A stretch of DNA of 64,000 nucleotides from Reichenbachiella sp. (GTDB lineage: Bacteria > Bacteroidota > Bacteroidia > Cytophagales > Cyclobacteriaceae), in NCBI RefSeq assembly GCF_033344935.1, contig NZ_JAWPMM010000001.1, forward strand, positions 4,305,501 to 4,369,500, in the 5' to 3' direction. Made by a program: the position numbers and the translations under genes. Within the stretch, counting starts at the first letter, position 1. Every line of letters begins with the position of its first letter. Shown piece after piece: positions 61,038 to 64,000 of the stretch. The notes below the pieces were generated by a model. It had not been told where the DNA came from, did not search any database, and saw nothing but the letters and a program-made list of their open reading frames with translations.

Positions 61038-62408
61038 TCAATCAGGTTCCTTTTTATTCAAATTGAACCCCACCCTTAAATTCCACGGGGAATCATAGGC
61101 CGGATTGTTCTTATACATGAAATTATATAGGAGTGCCACTTGCCCCTCCAAGCGTTCACTGATATGAATACGTTTCTCAATACCGGCCAACAAACTGTAG
61201 TGCCACTTTTTGGTCGCGTCTTGTCCATTGATGGCAGGAGTCGAAAGGAATAGCGCCTCATATTCTACATGGGCAAAAAATGATTTGAAGATTCTATGTT
61301 CGGTAAATACCCGATAACCATAGACGGCCTGGTTATGCAATACGCCACCGGCATCTTTTATTTGGCCGTTTACCCGATAATTTCCACCAATACCGAGACT
61401 GAAATTCTTATTAATTAGATAGGCTAATTCTGGATTGAGGTCTAGAGCTACCTGCTCATCAATATAAATCTGAAACGTACCTCCAAAAACCAAACGATCC
61501 CAAAACGTGGTGCCTTCCAGAGAGTTTCGTTTAGTCGCGGTAGAGAGATCATTGGAATTGGGAACATCGCTGTATTTCTTTTTCAATTCCTGCAGGCTCA
61601 TCATCTCTTCCTTAAGCGCCTCTTCATGTCCTTCAAAATGTTTCAGCCCTTGGGTTTCTAACAGATCATCCGGAATGCCATCCTCCAAACCATGCGTATT
61701 AACATCTTCTTGCAAACCTTTGTACAAAGCATTGCCCTCATTGGCAAAGGCTTGTATCTCCTGCGCCTCTGGACTAGTCATGGGCATCCCAGGCATCAAT
61801 TGTCTGGCTTGTAATTCCTTTTTTGCTCCTTCCTCTAAATCCTGATTGTATTTCTCGGCCAGCTCGGCCTTTTTCTTCTCCATCAAATAAGCCCTTTTTT
61901 CCGGATCATCTTCGGCTGATTTTAAGCTGTCCTTGTAGGATTTGTACTCTGATTGATAGGATTTGAGCTGATCGTTGTACGCTTGATATTTTTGAAAATA
62001 ATAATTGCCTCCCAGACGATTTTCAGCTTGTCTTAGCGTTTGTTGTTTTCTCCTGGCCTCCAGCTCATCCCAAGAGGCTATCTCCTCTACACTATATAGC
62101 GTATCGGTATAGAGATAAAACTCTTTCTGTACCTTATAGAGTCGGCGGATAGAATCTCTTTCGTCCTTATTTTGAGAATTTAACTCTGAAGTAGTCTTGA
62201 CACTATCGGTCAAAACCTTGTACTTCTTTCGCTGTTCCTTTAGATAAGCCTTCTGCTCCTTTCTAATTTGGCGATAAGTGTCTTTATTCTTTTTTACCTC
62301 CTTTGCAACCTTTCCGCCAGAGCCTTCAAAGAGTTTGAAGTCTACAGTTTGCCCTTCAGCCACCAAGCTGAATAACAACAAAAAGAAAAAAGAAAAAAAA
62401 TATTTCAA
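61038..62408 (-). CDS. exported coiled-coil / beta-barrel protein
   Basis: 456 residues with a signal peptide ending AEGQ. A long charged helical region (about 30-200; KEQKAYLKEQRKKYK, KKKAELAEKYNQDLEEG) should form a coiled coil. A linker of about 100 residues follows (MPGMPMTSPEAQ). The last 150 residues are strand-like with aromatics (GGTFQIYIDEQVAL, WHYSLLAGIEKRI) and end FNLNKK, suggesting an outer-membrane barrel or barrel-like domain. No family recognised. It is isolated by more than 60 bases on both sides. Confidence 0.65.
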   Translation of the reverse strand: MKYFFSFFFLLLFSLVAEGQTVDFKLFEGSGGKVAKEVKKNKDTYRQIRKEQKAYLKEQRKKYKVLTDSVKTTSELNSQNKDERDSIRRLYKVQKEFYLYTDTLYSVEEIASWDELEARRKQQTLRQAENRLGGNYYFQKYQAYNDQLKSYQSEYKSYKDSLKSAEDDPEKRAYLMEKKKAELAEKYNQDLEEGAKKELQARQLMPGMPMTSPEAQEIQAFANEGNALYKGLQEDVNTHGLEDGIPDDLLETQGLKHFEGHEEALKEEMMSLQELKKKYSDVPNSNDLSTATKRNSLEGTTFWDRLVFGGTFQIYIDEQVALDLNPELAYLINKNFSLGIGGNYRVNGQIKDAGGVLHNQAVYGYRVFTEHRIFKSFFAHVEYEALFLSTPAINGQDATKKWHYSLLAGIEKRIHISERLEGQVALLYNFMYKNNPAYDSPWNLRVGFNLNKKEPD

Positions 62409-62529
62409 GACTGGTTCAGTACAGATGTGACATTTCTGATTGTTCAGATTACAAATTTACAATAGCAATGGACTAACAACAGTCTAAACTTTGGTAAACC
62501 TTTACAGTGAACTTTGCCACAGCTACCCC

Positions 62530-62629
62530 ACTAGGTGTAGATTGCATCTACACCTCAATATTATATCTGCCCAAAACATATAAAGGTGTAGTTGCGCCGA
62601 AGGCATCCCCCAGATAAACTACACCTAGT
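62530..62629. repeat. nested inverted repeats of a GGTGTAG motif
   Basis: Four copies of GGTGTAG or its complement: 62534-62540, 62548-62554, 62585-62591 and 62619-62625. They form two hairpins: AGGTGTAGAT/ATCTACACCT with a 3-base loop, and AGGTGTAGTT/AACTACACCT with a 23-base loop. An outer 11-bp inverted repeat also exists (62530-62540 with 62619-62629, ACTAGGTGTAG). No T tract follows. No ORF lies inside. Confidence 0.75.
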
Positions 62630-62658
62630 ACTTTCTCACTATCTCATTCTACGCTCAG

Positions 62659-62958
62659 TCAGGATTGGTCACCTTCATGCCTTAGAAAAGCCAAAATCTC
62701 ATTGCTCCCGACGAATTGATTTGACTTTTGATCACTGACATATATTTCTTCTTTAATATTCTCCAATGGATAGTCAGATGCAATTTCAGTTACAACCATG
62801 TCAAGAATCTCACTCTCATCACCATCAAGATTTCTTTCAACAACAAATTTTATTGATATTTCCTGTTCTCGCTTACCAACAATTACTGCTCTCAATGGGG
62901 AAATAACTCCACCCAATAAAGCTCTTTGCATTGATAAAAGTAAATCTCTATTATCCAT
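62659..62958 (-). CDS. putative immunity protein of the Rhs toxin
   Basis: 99 residues, starting two bases after the toxin gene stop on the same strand, the usual place and spacing of a cognate immunity gene. It is acidic, single-domain and lacks a signal peptide; MDNRDLLLSMQRALLGGVISPLRAVIV then alternating strands (IKFVVERNLDGDES). No named immunity family is recognised, so the assignment rests on position. Confidence 0.65.
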   Translation of the reverse strand: MDNRDLLLSMQRALLGGVISPLRAVIVGKREQEISIKFVVERNLDGDESEILDMVVTEIASDYPLENIKEEIYVSDQKSNQFVGSNEILAFLRHEGDQS

Positions 62959-62960
62959 AA

Positions 62961-64000
62961 TTAAAAAGGTCTTGTTGGAACAACATGTATTCCATTATTA
63001 CCAATATGTACCCAGCCAAAGTTTGTCATAACACCTGTAGTAGTACCAGGTTGTACATAGACACCGATTGGCCTTCCAAAATCAACAAGTACTTTATTTC
63101 CTGAGGATCTTAGAACTTCAAATTGACCAGTATTTAATTTATTAAGAAGTCCTTTAGGGCTAACTGTTAATATGCTCTTTCCGCTTATAAAATTGTTATG
63201 ACCAACTATATGTTTACCTTGAGCCCCCATATTCATTTTGAGCGACTGAACAGTAATGTTTTTCCCTGCTAAATCACTTTCAATTCCAGTTCTCAGTCCT
63301 TGCTGTAACCCAGAATGCGCACTAGACGTGTTAGTGGTAACTCTTGGTAATTCTGCAGGAGCTTTAGATCTACTTGCTCCTATGCCTGGTGCACTTTTAG
63401 CTGCCAATCTTTCGACGCCAGTTACAGGATCTACACGCTGTCCATTCCATGGATTGAATCCTGAACGAGCTGCGTGAACATATCCTTTGATTCCACCACC
63501 AACAAAACCAAGTCCAGCTCCTAATGCGGCTCCTTTAGCCCCCATCTCCAAAGACTCGTTCAAGCTATGACCTGTTAACAATCCGCTTGACGTTCCTCCT
63601 GCAAAACCTGCCAAACTGCCTTGAATAGCATACTGCAAACCCTGGCCTAAGACCGGACTAGCAATATTCTGTGTTAACCCTTGGGCCAATGGCCCCGCCA
63701 ATGCAAAAGCACCTCCAGCTATACCTCCAGATATACCTCCAATGACTGCTCCTTCTAGTCCACCACCACTAGCCAGTCCATTACCAGCGCCCATTAATGC
63801 CCCTCCTAAAACAGGCCCACCAACTGCATATCCTACACCACCAACTGCCCCTGACAAAGCGTATGAACCAAAATCACTCCAACTATTAATATTACCCTGA
63901 GCGGCTTGAATACCTACATTGACAACCGCACCAATAATAGCAACTACACATATCGGGCACTCTCCATCAGGGTCAGTGTAATACACTGGATTTGACATCA
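62961..64000 (-). CDS. Rhs-family polymorphic toxin, 3' part with Ntox50-like tip (5'-truncated by window)
   Basis: The frame is open to the window edge, so the visible 346 residues are only the C-terminus. It starts with the end of an RHS core (NPVYYTDPDGEC, as in SNP-x-x-Y-x-DPDG). A Gly/Ala-rich hydrophobic linker typical of post-core regions follows (about 15-170). The toxin tip occupies about the last 110 residues: HIVGHNNF, GKSILTVSPKGLL, VDFGRPIGVYVQPGTTTGV and NNGIHVVPTRPF, matching the Ntox50 family. Ntox50 is predicted to be an RNase-type toxin, with conserved His residues. Delivery route is unknown here. The adjacent small gene is the probable immunity protein. Confidence 0.85.
   Translation of the reverse strand, partial: MSNPVYYTDPDGECPICVVAIIGAVVNVGIQAAQGNINSWSDFGSYALSGAVGGVGYAVGGPVLGGALMGAGNGLASGGGLEGAVIGGISGGIAGGAFALAGPLAQGLTQNIASPVLGQGLQYAIQGSLAGFAGGTSSGLLTGHSLNESLEMGAKGAALGAGLGFVGGGIKGYVHAARSGFNPWNGQRVDPVTGVERLAAKSAPGIGASRSKAPAELPRVTTNTSSAHSGLQQGLRTGIESDLAGKNITVQSLKMNMGAQGKHIVGHNNFISGKSILTVSPKGLLNKLNTGQFEVLRSSGNKVLVDFGRPIGVYVQPGTTTGVMTNFGWVHIGNNGIHVVPTRPF

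Overview
The window looks like the chromosome of a marine-type, gliding-lineage Bacteroidota (order Cytophagales; a Reichenbachiella/Fulvivirga-like relative is a guess). Pointers are a type IX secretion (T9SS) cargo with a type B C-terminal signal next to PorP/SprF and OmpA-like genes, a SusC-style TonB receptor with an N-terminal carboxypeptidase-like domain, tandem DUF4199 genes, promoters of the Bacteroidota type (TAnnTTTG) and few Shine-Dalgarno sequences. No tRNA, rRNA, CRISPR array or insertion sequence was seen. No stretch above 300 bases lacks a gene.

Layout. 1-5.0 kb: a (+) run of the end of a BatA-type membrane protein, a dihydroorotase-like pseudoenzyme, two DUF4199 membrane proteins and a GT2 glycosyltransferase. 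5.0-6.5 kb: a methyltransferase and an unknown membrane-anchored protein (-). 6.7-9.2 kb: a K+-dependent membrane pyrophosphatase with an unusual Cys-rich tail. 9.3-13.6 kb (-): a metal-uptake locus (PepSY membrane protein, TonB receptor, small Cys-containing protein). 13.7-21.6 kb: DUF3667, TrmN6, two tandem small barrel-like proteins, HutD, GNAT, RNase HI, MarC, AroQ and XerD.

21.6-39.1 kb (-): a surface-adhesion operon. It holds a 4544-residue T9SS type B protein with 23 nearly identical 97-residue Ig-like repeats, then PorP/SprF and a TPR/propeller/OmpA protein. 39.2-44.3 kb (-): a two-component cluster with a hybrid kinase split by a one-base frameshift, a LytTR regulator, and a degenerate kinase with an intact Hpt domain. 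44.6-48.9 kb (+): pyrD, ftsK and a lolA-like gene.

49.0-57.0 kb (+): an NRDE protein, then four genes with export signals or membrane anchors: a PQQ-type propeller, a WD40-caspase fusion, a FecR-like protein and a CHASE2-like sensor with no output domain. This is the best candidate for an undescribed system. 57.0-62.4 kb: Ctp protease, a 36-residue membrane peptide, glutamate dehydrogenase, two tiny paralogous helical proteins and a coiled-coil/barrel protein. 62.5-64 kb: nested palindromes, a putative immunity gene and the 3' end of an Rhs gene with an Ntox50-like toxin tip, cut by the window edge.
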